Below, piece by piece: positions 18,234 to 26,017 of a stretch of DNA of 37,476 bases (position 1 is its first letter; every line of letters begins with the position of its first letter). Origin of the DNA: Butyrivibrio sp. (GTDB taxonomy: Bacteria > Bacillota > Clostridia > Lachnospirales > Lachnospiraceae); assembly GCA_024694565.1 (NCBI GenBank), contig JAILJR010000161.1:1-37476 (forward strand), given 5' to 3'. A model generated the notes under the pieces. That model made no database searches. It was not told the origin of the DNA and was given only the letters and a program-made list of their open reading frames with translations. A program made the translations under genes and the position numbers.

Positions 18234-20405
18234 ATGAATAACAGATTTGTGATTGATACAAAAGAGAATAAAGAATACATGAAGGAATTGGGCGTGGAGC
18301 TTCTGAATTTTGGAAAGAAGTTTCCGTCACAGGGTGGTGCATCATATTATTTAGGCGATGATGGAAAACCATGGACAGACAGATCCAGGGAAACATGGAT
18401 AACCTGCAGAATGGCTCATGTATATAGTATGGCAGCCATGGCCGGGTTTGAAGAAGGAAAGGAACTGGCATCAACTGCAATAAGAGGACTGCTGAATGAG
18501 CTGATGGATAAGAATGCCGGAGGCTGGTATGCAGGACTTACTGCAGATAACAGGGCATTACCTGACAAGCAGTGCTATGCTCATGCGTTTGTCATCCTGG
18601 CTGCAACATCTGCAGTTCTCGCAAATATTGAGGGAGCTAAGGAGCTGTTAAGTAAAGCGCTGCAGGTATATGATGAAAAGTTTTGGGATGAGACAGAAGG
18701 CCTTGCTGTCGATACCTGGAACACAGAATTTACGAAGCTTGACAGCTATCGGGGCTTAAATGCAAATATGCATTCTGTGGAAGCTTTTCTGGCAGTAGCG
18801 GATTGCCTTCAGGATGAAAAGTACAGACAAAGAGCTGGCAGAATAATTGACCGGGTGATATCCTGGGCAAGCCATAATGAATGGAGAATCCCGGAGCATT
18901 TCACAGATAATTGGGAAGCAGATTTGGAGTTTAATAAGGAAAATCCTGATGATCCATTTAAACCATACGGAGCGACACCGGGACATGGAATTGAATGGGC
19001 CAGACTAATTTCACAGTGGGCAATGTCGACATCAATGACGGAGCTTCAAAGATCTGATTATATAAGTGCAGCAAGGAAGCTTTATGATCGTGCAATAGAA
19101 GATGCCTGGAACGTGGATGGTTCACCGGGACTGGTATATACTACCGGATGGGATGGAAGGCCGGTAGTGCATGACAGAATGCACTGGACACTTGCAGAAG
19201 CAATTAACACTTCAGCAGTACTCTACAGGATTACCGATGAGAAAAAATATGCAGAGCATTATTCAATGTTTTTGGAGTACCTTGAAGATGTAGTACATGA
19301 TCATGTCAATGGATCGTGGTTCCATCAGCTGGACAGAAATAATAAACTGCTGGGAACAGTATGGCCGGGCAAAAGTGATATTTATCATGCCTATCAGGCT
19401 GCACAGATTCCATATCTGGATGTCAGTAAATCTATCGCATATTCTATGAGCAGGTTAGATGTATTGGCGCTTGGGGAGCTGCTGATTGACTTTACGTGTA
19501 ATGGCAAATCAGAACAGGGGAATCTGCTTTTTGAAGCGAACCCGGGTGGAGCTCCGTGCAATGTTCTGGCGATGTTAACAAAGCTTGGAAAAAGAACAGG
19601 CTTTATAGGAAAAGTTGGCAATGATCAGTTCGGAAGAATACTAAAAGCTACTCTGGACGAAGTGGGTATCGACAGCAAGTATTTGCTGGCTGATGCACAT
19701 GTACCGACCACATTGGCATTTGTTCACAGGCTTGAAGATGGTGACAGAGAATTTTCTTTTTACAGGAACCCGGGCGCTGATATGATGCTTGGGGAAGAGG
19801 ATATAAACGATGCCATGTTTAATACAAAAATCTTTCATTTTGGGTCTCTGTCTATGACTCATGAAGGTGTTCGTAATGCAACGATTAAGGCGCTGAAAAT
19901 TGCCAGAAAGAAGGGATGTCTGATCTCGCTTGACCCAAATTTGAGAGAACCACTCTGGAAGGATCCTGAGCTTGCCAAAACACGGATTCTGGAGGCGATT
20001 TCATACTGCGATATTTTAAAGATTTCGGATAACGAAATTCGATTTATCACAGGAATTGAAGACTTCGATCTGGGAATAAAAAAGCTGAGAGACATGTATG
20101 ACGTTTCACTGATATGCCTTACCATGGGACGGGATGGTAGCAGAGCTTATTATAAAGATATGCGGGTTGAAGTTCCTGGATTTGAACAGAGTCAGATTGT
20201 GGATGCCACAGGTGCCGGAGATACATTCTGCGGTTCAGTTCTTGGCTATATATGTGATAATGGGCTGGAGGATCTGACTGAGCTGCAGCTTGAGGAAATG
20301 CTTACAAATGCCAATGCAGCAGCTTCACTTGTCATCCAGAAGAAGGGGGCAATCAAATCCATGCCGGAGATTGATATTATCAGGAAAGTCGTTGATGGCA
20401 AATGA
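18234..20405 (+). CDS. Fused mannose-isomerase-type AGE domain and PfkB fructokinase
   Basis: One 723-residue frame carries two enzymes. Residues 1-404 are an AGE-family (alpha/alpha)6 barrel close to mannose isomerase/YihS. Residues Arg59, His180, His251, Glu254 and His385 line up with the catalytic set described for YihS (R55, H176, H248, E251, H383; from memory). From Met405 (MSRLDVLALGELLIDF) to the end is a PfkB sugar kinase with NPGGAPCNV, the DPNLRE segment and DATGAGDTFCG (catalytic Asp663). Predicted flow is mannose to fructose to fructose-6-phosphate. No ribosome site precedes Met405, so it is read as a true fusion. AGAGGGG precedes ATG 18234. The 94-nt gap after the mannosidase holds a small GC hairpin (18148-18166) that may tune expression. 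Confidence 0.9.
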   Translation: MNNRFVIDTKENKEYMKELGVELLNFGKKFPSQGGASYYLGDDGKPWTDRSRETWITCRMAHVYSMAAMAGFEEGKELASTAIRGLLNELMDKNAGGWYAGLTADNRALPDKQCYAHAFVILAATSAVLANIEGAKELLSKALQVYDEKFWDETEGLAVDTWNTEFTKLDSYRGLNANMHSVEAFLAVADCLQDEKYRQRAGRIIDRVISWASHNEWRIPEHFTDNWEADLEFNKENPDDPFKPYGATPGHGIEWARLISQWAMSTSMTELQRSDYISAARKLYDRAIEDAWNVDGSPGLVYTTGWDGRPVVHDRMHWTLAEAINTSAVLYRITDEKKYAEHYSMFLEYLEDVVHDHVNGSWFHQLDRNNKLLGTVWPGKSDIYHAYQAAQIPYLDVSKSIAYSMSRLDVLALGELLIDFTCNGKSEQGNLLFEANPGGAPCNVLAMLTKLGKRTGFIGKVGNDQFGRILKATLDEVGIDSKYLLADAHVPTTLAFVHRLEDGDREFSFYRNPGADMMLGEEDINDAMFNTKIFHFGSLSMTHEGVRNATIKALKIARKKGCLISLDPNLREPLWKDPELAKTRILEAISYCDILKISDNEIRFITGIEDFDLGIKKLRDMYDVSLICLTMGRDGSRAYYKDMRVEVPGFEQSQIVDATGAGDTFCGSVLGYICDNGLEDLTELQLEEMLTNANAAASLVIQKKGAIKSMPEIDIIRKVVDGK

Positions 20406-20513
20406 GCTGATTTCAAAAAAGTAAGGATTGTATAAGCAAAATTTCTAGTCGCCTTTGCAGGGGCAGTTAGTTTCACGCTCAGCAGGATGGGATTATAATA
20501 TTTGTTCAGTAAT

Positions 20514-20557
20514 AAAAAACTGAGCCACTCAGAATCAAAGAGTGGCTCAGTTTTTTT
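20514..20557. terminator. Strong terminator ending the mannoside operon
   Basis: A-run, then ACTGAGCCACTC / GAGTGGCTCAGT stem with a 9-nt loop, then seven T. The flanking A- and T-runs let it work in both directions, so it may also end the convergent minus-strand gene. Confidence 0.93.
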
Positions 20558-20614
20558 AGTATAACGGACATGTCCCGGACATGGGGGAGAAAGTCCCCGT
20601 GTCTTCTATATTCA

Positions 20615-21405
20615 TCACATTCCTTTTATCATATACTGTACAATTGAGGCGCAGCGCTCTGCAGCCTCCTTCTCAAAGGTCGCGTATTCCATTTCCTGAC
20701 TCCCATCAGCCTTGTCGGATATGGCGCGGATGACCACAAAAGGTGTTTCATTGAGATAGCACACCTGGCCAATAGCTGCGCCTTTCATCTCGCAGCACAT
20801 GCCGCCAAAATTGCCTGTTATGGTATCCTTCTGCTCTTTTGTTGAGATGACTGATCTCCGGAACAGACTCTTCCTTCAAATGCTTTGATTTCAGGTGCTG
20901 CTTCATTGGCGGCTTTTACTGCAGCAGCCCTCAGTTCAGCATCTGCGGGGAATGCATATAGCCCGGTATAGGGGATCTCACCCTTGGCAAATCCTACAGC
21001 CTCGGCTGTAAAATCATGCTGCACCGTATCCTCAGAAACCACAATATCTCCGATATCTATGGCATTATCAAGTGATCCTGCTACACCCGTATTGATTACC
21101 TTTGTGCATCCGAAGTCATTTATCAGCGTGTTCGCACATACTCCGGCATTTACCTTACCGACACCGCACCTGACTATAACTACATCTTTTTTACCGAGTC
21201 TGCCTTCGCAAAATTCCATCCCCGCTACGGTGGTTGTCTTCTTGATATTGGCAGCATGCTTTAGCGTATTGACTTCATCATCCATTGCGCCTATTATGCC
21301 GATGATCTCTTTACCTGTGCCTGTCCCGCTGCTTGCGCATCCTGCCAAAATGGTGCAAATTACGACTGTTAACACTGTTAAAGCCAAGATAAGTTTCTTT
21401 TTCAT
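20615..21405 (-). pseudogene. Lipoprotein MTA/SAH nucleosidase, one base short
   Basis: The minus-strand gene encodes a 5'-methylthioadenosine/S-adenosylhomocysteine nucleosidase, which cleaves adenine from MTA or SAH. It starts with a lipoprotein signal (LAGC, Cys23) and a Ser/Gly/Thr linker, so the enzyme would sit outside the membrane. The first part (21405-20818) has GAMDDEV with the catalytic Glu, GVGKVNA and NTGVAGSLD; it runs out of frame after VCSGDQ. One added base at 20850/20851 gives SGDQFISTKEQKDTITGNFGGMCCE and continues to RAISDKADGS with the catalytic Asp. The repaired protein has 263 residues, the normal length plus a signal. It is either a recent pseudogene or a sequence error. 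Confidence 0.85.
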
Positions 21406-21554
21406 GGTTGATGTGCACTCCTTTCAATGAGCTCCTTGATGCTTTCAGTATGGGTACCTAAGGAACTGCTTACTAAGTAAGCATATATCTAAATTTTACA
21501 ATAATTTTTGCATAAGGGCATCAGCTTTAATGAAACTTTAATAGACAGACACGG

Positions 21555-21584
21555 AAATTGTTCAGTTAATTCTGCTGCAGTTCC
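21555..21584. repeat. Dispersed 30-nt repeat, copy 1
   Basis: This 30-nt sequence (begins AAATTGTTCAGTTAATTC, ends CAGTTCC) recurs at 37115-37144 with two mismatches. It lies in the gene-free 21406-21908 stretch. In the second location it is just upstream of an AAA-ATPase-like gene. This copy may be a remnant of the upstream region of such a gene. Confidence 0.6.
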
Positions 21585-21686
21585 TGACCTTCCGGGACAG
21601 TTATGGCTTATCTCTAAGGGGAATGTCCAAAGAATGAATATCATTACCGGCATATCGTCGGAAAGGATTTTCACGATATAGCTCTA

Positions 21687-21788
21687 TAGTATCACGGCAT
21701 AGATGGCCGAATTGCCATCATAGTATCATGGCTTAGATAACCGAATAGTCATCATAGTATCACGGCATAGATGACCGAATAGTCATCA
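21687..21788. repeat. Three tandem 34-nt repeats carrying LytTR-type half-sites
   Basis: Units at 21687-21720, 21721-21754 and 21755-21788 begin TAGTATCAyGGC and end in GCCATCA or GTCATCA. They are exactly 34 nt each with a few substitutions; unit 3 is the closest to the shared regulatory motif. Each unit contains the CCGAAT core at the same place (site starts 21705, 21739, 21773). Confidence 0.85.
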
Positions 21789-21842
21789 AAAACGACCAAA
21801 TAGACGAAAAGTGGGACATATAAAAATGCTGCATCATATAAT
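21705..21842 (+). promoter_or_regulatory. LytTR-type direct repeats and promoter of the zinc-ribbon precursor
   Basis: Sites start at 21705, 21739 and 21773 (34 nt apart), then GACCAAATAG at 21794, exactly 21 nt after the last. A -10 box TATAAT lies at 21837-21842, 43 nt from the start of the final site. The 21-nt pair and the 43-nt distance recur at the two other promoters of the system (25415 and 31684). Direct repeats two helical turns apart upstream of a -10 with no -35 are typical of LytTR-type activators. The rest of 21406-21908 holds no gene. Confidence 0.75.
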
Positions 21843-21908
21843 AAGGCAACAAACAAATATTAAAAACAAAGAGCGACAAACGCAAAGTACAAATAGGAGG
21901 AAACATCG

Positions 21909-22241
21909 ATGGAAGAAAACAGATACACACAGTTTATAAGTAAGTCCCGCAATGAGGCAAACAAGGTGGGAAGGAACATTAACACAGAATTATCAGATGC
22001 TGATATGGCAAAGGCAATCGGCGGCCTGGGCGGAAAGAATGAAGCAACCTGTCCTGTATGTGGAAAGCCGATGAAGAAAATAGATAATCCATATGGTGAT
22101 CCGTATTGGACATGTGAGAAATGCAAAGTTGACCAGATCTGCTCCGATGCCGAGTATATTGAGATATTAAAGTTCTGTGAACAGGCGGGACAAACCCAGG
22201 GACTTGTATATCCCGTATGGTGGGACAAGGTTAAGAAGTAA
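21909..22241 (+). CDS. Double-glycine-leader precursor with a zinc ribbon
   Basis: The 110-residue protein begins with a leader ending LSDADMAKAIGG (residues 28-39), which fits the LSxxxLxxxxGG type cut by C39 peptidases. After the GG the mature part has CPVC (48-51) and CEKC (69-72), a four-cysteine zinc ribbon, plus Cys78 and an aromatic C-terminus. AGGAGG lies 8 nt before ATG 21909. The gene sits behind the LytTR-type repeats, and the C39 exporter is encoded 4 kb downstream. It could be a bacteriocin, a signal or a modified peptide. It is also possible that this is a cytoplasmic zinc-ribbon protein with a chance GG, but the shared promoter and the similar leader at 31790 argue against that. 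Confidence 0.7.
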   Translation: MEENRYTQFISKSRNEANKVGRNINTELSDADMAKAIGGLGGKNEATCPVCGKPMKKIDNPYGDPYWTCEKCKVDQICSDAEYIEILKFCEQAGQTQGLVYPVWWDKVKK

Positions 22242-22277
22242 GGAACTGTTTGAAAATTATTTTTTAAACAGGTTCCT
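22241..22277 (+). other. Stem-loop after the zinc-ribbon precursor gene
   Basis: AGGAACTGTTT pairs with AAACAGGTTCCT (one bulged G) directly at the stop codon. The T-run is in the loop, not after the stem, so it is not a standard terminator. It may be an attenuator or mRNA-stabilising element between the precursor and the protease gene. Confidence 0.5.
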
Positions 22278-22386
22278 GGCTGAACAGACAAAAACCCAGA
22301 CAAAAAGAACGAATGGATGAAAAAGATACGTAATGGTCTGCTTTAACGCATTTTAGTTGACGAACATGGAGGTAGCTAACTGCTAT

Positions 22387-23232
22387 ATGGAACAAAAGAG
22401 AGACTTTTCGCTTATAAACTGCTTTTCTTCGGCTATGGTTGTGTATTTTCTTACGATTCCTTTACATGAGATGTTTCATGCACTGACGTATATTGCCTAT
22501 GGCGATAAATTGAGGGTTTTTTCTGCAGGAGCAACAGATAGTATGGGGCTGATAGATCGTGGCAGTCTTCCCTATTTTCACAGGGTCATGTTGGCCGGAG
22601 GAAGTGCATCAATACTCAATGTTATTATCGGTATAGTTCTTATGATTATAGTACTGAAGGCATCAATGGGTCCCACATTGAGAGTGTTCCTGATCCAGCT
22701 TATGGGAGCACAGCTCTCTGAAGGAATTGGATACTTTATGATCGGAGGGTTCTTTGGAGCGGGAGACTGGGGAAATGTATTTTCGTTTTTTCCGGATGAC
22801 AAAGGCTTCGTAACAGTCCTTAGAATTGTCCTCTCACTCGTTGGAGGCTTAGGAATTGTAGGCATTTTTTTCCTTCTGAATCATACGTCTTATTATTTTA
22901 TAAAAGATGTGAACAATCTGCAGGAGAGGAATAGTGTAGGATTTAAGCTTCATCTTACAGTGCTGATCGTTGGATTCATTGTCGGCATGACAATATCTGC
23001 GATGTCGCCCTTTGAAGAATTATCTCTTTTAATTGGATTTCTTTATAACATGGTATGGATTCCATTCTTCTGGGCCTTCATGTTTACCGGGGTCATGAAA
23101 GTATTACCGCCAAAGAACAGTCGTTATTTGTATCCTCTTCCAAAAGAGCCAAACTATATGCTTATAGTAATTGGAGTAGTGCTTATATTAATTGACATAT
23201 TTGTATTTGGTCCCGGGCTTTTCTTTGCATAG
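22387..23232 (+). CDS. Membrane zinc metalloprotease-like protein (M50/DUF3267 type)
   Basis: This protein of about 281 residues has an HExxH site (HEMFH, His27-His31) inside the first hydrophobic segment and about seven membrane helices overall. GAGDWGNVF near residue 130 could supply another metal ligand. Such proteins resemble site-2 protease and DUF3267 zincins that act within the membrane. ATG 22387 has GGAGG 14 nt upstream; TTG 22357 or ATG 22366 are alternative starts. It is the next gene after the zinc-ribbon precursor and likely shares its promoter. Roles such as self-protection, peptide maturation or signalling are possible; none is shown by sequence. Confidence 0.7.
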   Translation: MEQKRDFSLINCFSSAMVVYFLTIPLHEMFHALTYIAYGDKLRVFSAGATDSMGLIDRGSLPYFHRVMLAGGSASILNVIIGIVLMIIVLKASMGPTLRVFLIQLMGAQLSEGIGYFMIGGFFGAGDWGNVFSFFPDDKGFVTVLRIVLSLVGGLGIVGIFFLLNHTSYYFIKDVNNLQERNSVGFKLHLTVLIVGFIVGMTISAMSPFEELSLLIGFLYNMVWIPFFWAFMFTGVMKVLPPKNSRYLYPLPKEPNYMLIVIGVVLILIDIFVFGPGLFFA

Positions 23233-23291
23233 AAAAGTCGTAGATTCGATAAACGGGAAGGGTATATGGTTGCTCAACAGTAGCCCAAGTC

Positions 23292-25250
23292 TCACCCAAT
23301 ATACTTAAATCCCAGCATAGTGATGTCGTCGAACCGGTCTGCGCCAGCCTTGTAATCTTCAATATCTTTTGAAACGCCGCAGAGGATTCCTTCCATGGAA
23401 TCCTCTTTTCTCTTGTTAAGGGATTCCGTCAGACGCTCAAGTCCAAAGGGAGCATCTTCTGTATTTACCGATTCCGGTATTCCGTCCGTATAGACAAAAA
23501 TGCAGTCACCTTTTTCCAACTTAAGTTTGTATTCCTTAATAATAAGTTTCTTCTTGAGTCCAAGAATGGGCGAATGAGGATCTTTGAATAACTCAAAGTC
23601 CTCTCCGGCTCTTCGGAGCATTGGGTATTCATGTCCGGCGTTTGAGCATGCCATGACGCCTGTCTTTAAATCTATGATTCCAAGCCAGGCTGTTACAAAC
23701 ATTTTTTTATCATTGCCATCACACAGGGACCGGTTAGCCATTTCGAGGATGAGGGCAGGAGAGGTCTGCTGTTCGGCGACAGTGCGTATTACGGTCTTGC
23801 TTCGCATCATGAAAAGAGCTGCAGGAAAGCCCTTTCCGGAAACATCTGCAATTACCAGTGCAAGCTTATCCGGAGCAACAAAGAAAAAGTCGAAGAAATC
23901 ACCCGCAACCTCCTTCGCAGGCTTCATGGAGGCAAAGATATCGAATTCCGTTCTGTCGGGATAGGGCGGAAAGCTGCCTGGAAGAAACTGGGACTGAATT
24001 GTTTTTGACAATTCAATTTCGGTGGAGATACGTTGTTTTTCCTGTATTTCCCGGGTTCTTGCCGCCTCATATTCATCAAGCTCTGAGATCATAAAGTCAA
24101 AGGACTTTGACAAAAACCATACTTCATAGCTCTCTGAAACGGAGAGGTTATTAGTTTTTTTCTTATTCCCATCAATGAAAAAATCCTGCATATTACGGGA
24201 AATAGTATAGAAGGGATTGAGAAAAACACGCTCTATCATGTGGTTAAGGACCTGGAGTGTTATAAAAAAGAGCACTATTGCAGGGACGATGTCCCGGATG
24301 GATTGCTTTATGAATACTGCCTGTTGCTGACCGGCATCGCTTGCCAGCTGAAAACCTGCATCAACAGCTTTTTTTGCACTTATTATGTAGATCAAAGGCC
24401 CATAGATAAGCATGGTGACAAGAAGAAGCGTTGAAAAGACTCTGATTATCAGCTCCTTCATCCGAAGTCTCGTTCCATATAGGATGCAGTTGGCGATGAT
24501 TATTGAGATAATTGCAACAGTGTAAGACAGGGCAAAGCTGGAGTTGCCCCAGATAGCAGTAAAAGCGAGGATGGAAGAGATGGCAGGTACGATAACTATG
24601 ATCTTGCGCCATTTTTCAATTCCGGACAGGAATGTCTGAATTATGAGCATAATGAAGGTGGCTAAAATATATATTGATCCTGCAGGATAGGCATAGCCTT
24701 TTAGAAAAACTCCATCTGAATCGATACTAAAGAGCAGTGGCGTGAAGAAATTTATAAGGCAAAGAAGGACCGACGCACCAAGCAGGATCTTCTGAATGGT
24801 CATAAGCCCTGCAAGCTTTGCTTTATCAGTTTTTAGGATTATACAGGCGTGTTTCCAGAAGAGATAGAACAAAATAAACGTTGAAGAGTAAAAACAAGTC
24901 GATGCAAGTATGTTTAGTACACGAAGTGGTCTGCTTCCGCTAAAGAGCCACATCATTGAATCAAAAAGGAATGTAAGCGTGTTTAGAAAAAGAACAAAAA
25001 AGTACTCCGAAGAATTTTTGTTCTCTGTATTGCCCGAGGATAAGTGACCAAAATACAGCATTGAACATACCACTGTCCCAAGAATGTCCATGCTAAGGGT
25101 AAATACGTCAGAAATATCAGCTGTAAAAACAGGCTTCACAAGGGAGATTGCAAGGATCATTGCGGAGATCAAACATACTCCGACAAAACCTGCTCTATAC
25201 AGATCGGGACTTTGTTTTATGAATGCAAATGGATGATTTTTTTCGCTCAT
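23292..25250 (-). CDS. Membrane SpoIIE/RsbU-type PP2C phosphatase
   Basis: The 652-residue protein has about eight to nine membrane helices (roughly residues 15-345), a HAMP-like linker and helix (about 360-425), then a PP2C-type SpoIIE phosphatase domain. Metal-binding motifs are VAGDFFDFF, ADVSGKGFPAALFM, SNAGHEYP, YTDGIPES and DRFDDITML. Such enzymes dephosphorylate STAS-domain anti-sigma antagonists, and a STAS gene lies at 30396 in the divergent exporter operon. The N-terminal membrane part is a likely signal sensor. It is transcribed away from the exporter operon from a 284-nt shared intergenic region. A weak ribosome site (AAAAAAGAA) precedes ATG 25250. Confidence 0.9.
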   Translation of the reverse strand: MSEKNHPFAFIKQSPDLYRAGFVGVCLISAMILAISLVKPVFTADISDVFTLSMDILGTVVCSMLYFGHLSSGNTENKNSSEYFFVLFLNTLTFLFDSMMWLFSGSRPLRVLNILASTCFYSSTFILFYLFWKHACIILKTDKAKLAGLMTIQKILLGASVLLCLINFFTPLLFSIDSDGVFLKGYAYPAGSIYILATFIMLIIQTFLSGIEKWRKIIVIVPAISSILAFTAIWGNSSFALSYTVAIISIIIANCILYGTRLRMKELIIRVFSTLLLVTMLIYGPLIYIISAKKAVDAGFQLASDAGQQQAVFIKQSIRDIVPAIVLFFITLQVLNHMIERVFLNPFYTISRNMQDFFIDGNKKKTNNLSVSESYEVWFLSKSFDFMISELDEYEAARTREIQEKQRISTEIELSKTIQSQFLPGSFPPYPDRTEFDIFASMKPAKEVAGDFFDFFFVAPDKLALVIADVSGKGFPAALFMMRSKTVIRTVAEQQTSPALILEMANRSLCDGNDKKMFVTAWLGIIDLKTGVMACSNAGHEYPMLRRAGEDFELFKDPHSPILGLKKKLIIKEYKLKLEKGDCIFVYTDGIPESVNTEDAPFGLERLTESLNKRKEDSMEGILCGVSKDIEDYKAGADRFDDITMLGFKYIG

Positions 25251-25414
25251 ATTCTTTTTTATCCATGCTGTAATGTGTTGAGGAAACTGTATGTGCTAAA
25301 TAATATGATATCACAGTTCGGAATATCATTCATTGCATCATGAGACGTAATTCCTCAGAACAGGCCAAAAACAAATGCATGTTCGAGAAAAAAATCCCTC
25401 AACCACGCCAAAAT

Positions 25415-25484
25415 GACCGAATAGACATGAAAAACGACCGAATAGATATATCCGGTTTTAATCATCCAGAATTTTGGGTAAGTT
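25415..25484 (+). promoter_or_regulatory. LytTR-type direct repeat and promoter of the exporter operon
   Basis: GACCGAATAG occurs at 25415-25424 and 25436-25445, 21 nt apart. At 43 nt from the second copy is TAAGTT (25479-25484), a weak -10 that keeps only the TA....T positions; TTTAAT at 25483 is an alternative. The remaining part of the 25251-25534 region holds no gene. A 62-codon open frame across it is not considered real because it covers these sites. Confidence 0.72.
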
Positions 25485-25534
25485 TAATACATGATGGGGC
25501 ATTTGTACGAACAATTTGGGAAAGGTAATGAAAT

Positions 25535-26017
25535 ATGGCAAATGAAACCGTATTCAGAGATAAATCCATTGAACGCATCTCATCACCGGAGCAGCTGAAC
25601 GACTATGTCAGGTTGACAGATCCGGGAGTCTGGTTTGTGGTTGCGGCAATAATGATAATTCTTGTGGGAACCTTCATATTTGGAATAACAGGTCATATTG
25701 ATTCCTCGGTTCCCGGAGTATGTATATCCGATGGCAGTAGCGCAGTCTGCCTGGTTAAAAAAGAATTCGGAGACAGGCTTACTGATGATATGCATGTGCA
25801 GGTTAATTCCGCCGAGTACAGTGTTCTGCTGAAAAAATCAAAACCGGTTTCCATTGATCAGACGATTGACTCCTATGCTCTCTTTGTAGGTGACATGGAG
25901 CTTTCTGAGTGGGTCTATGAGATAGAAGTTGAGGGGAATATTCCTGAGGGTGTATATGAAGCCAGACTTGTTACAGAACGGATTTCTCCTCTTTCATTCA
26001 TATTTGGTAAACTATGA
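25535..26017 (+). CDS. Short HlyD-like adaptor of an NHLM-type exporter
   Basis: The 160-residue protein has a short cytoplasmic N-terminus, one membrane helix (about residues 32-52) and an extracellular beta-rich part. The start (SPEQLNDYVRLTDPGVWFVV) resembles the N-terminus of the HlyD-like secretion proteins of NHLM bacteriocin systems, which link the inner-membrane exporter to the outside. It is much shorter than usual and lacks the long coiled-coil hairpin. It has a good ribosome site (GGGAAAGG) and overlaps the exporter gene by 4 nt (ATGA), so the two are translated together. Identification rests mainly on this context. Confidence 0.68.
   Translation: MANETVFRDKSIERISSPEQLNDYVRLTDPGVWFVVAAIMIILVGTFIFGITGHIDSSVPGVCISDGSSAVCLVKKEFGDRLTDDMHVQVNSAEYSVLLKKSKPVSIDQTIDSYALFVGDMELSEWVYEIEVEGNIPEGVYEARLVTERISPLSFIFGKL

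Noticed and set aside
19446..20405. Separate fructokinase gene starting at Met405 of the fusion
   Set aside because: The frame is continuous with the isomerase domain and no ribosome site precedes the internal ATG.
20984..21430. 148-codon plus-strand frame opposite the nucleosidase gene
   Set aside because: It is a shadow of the minus-strand gene, whose protein matches a known enzyme family on both sides of the frameshift.
21687..21788. CRISPR array
   Set aside because: The units are directly adjacent with no spacers and vary mainly in the motif region; they fit a tandem regulatory repeat.
25340..25528. 62-codon open frame upstream of the exporter operon
   Set aside because: It covers the direct repeats and the predicted promoter, has no ribosome site and shows no protein-like pattern.
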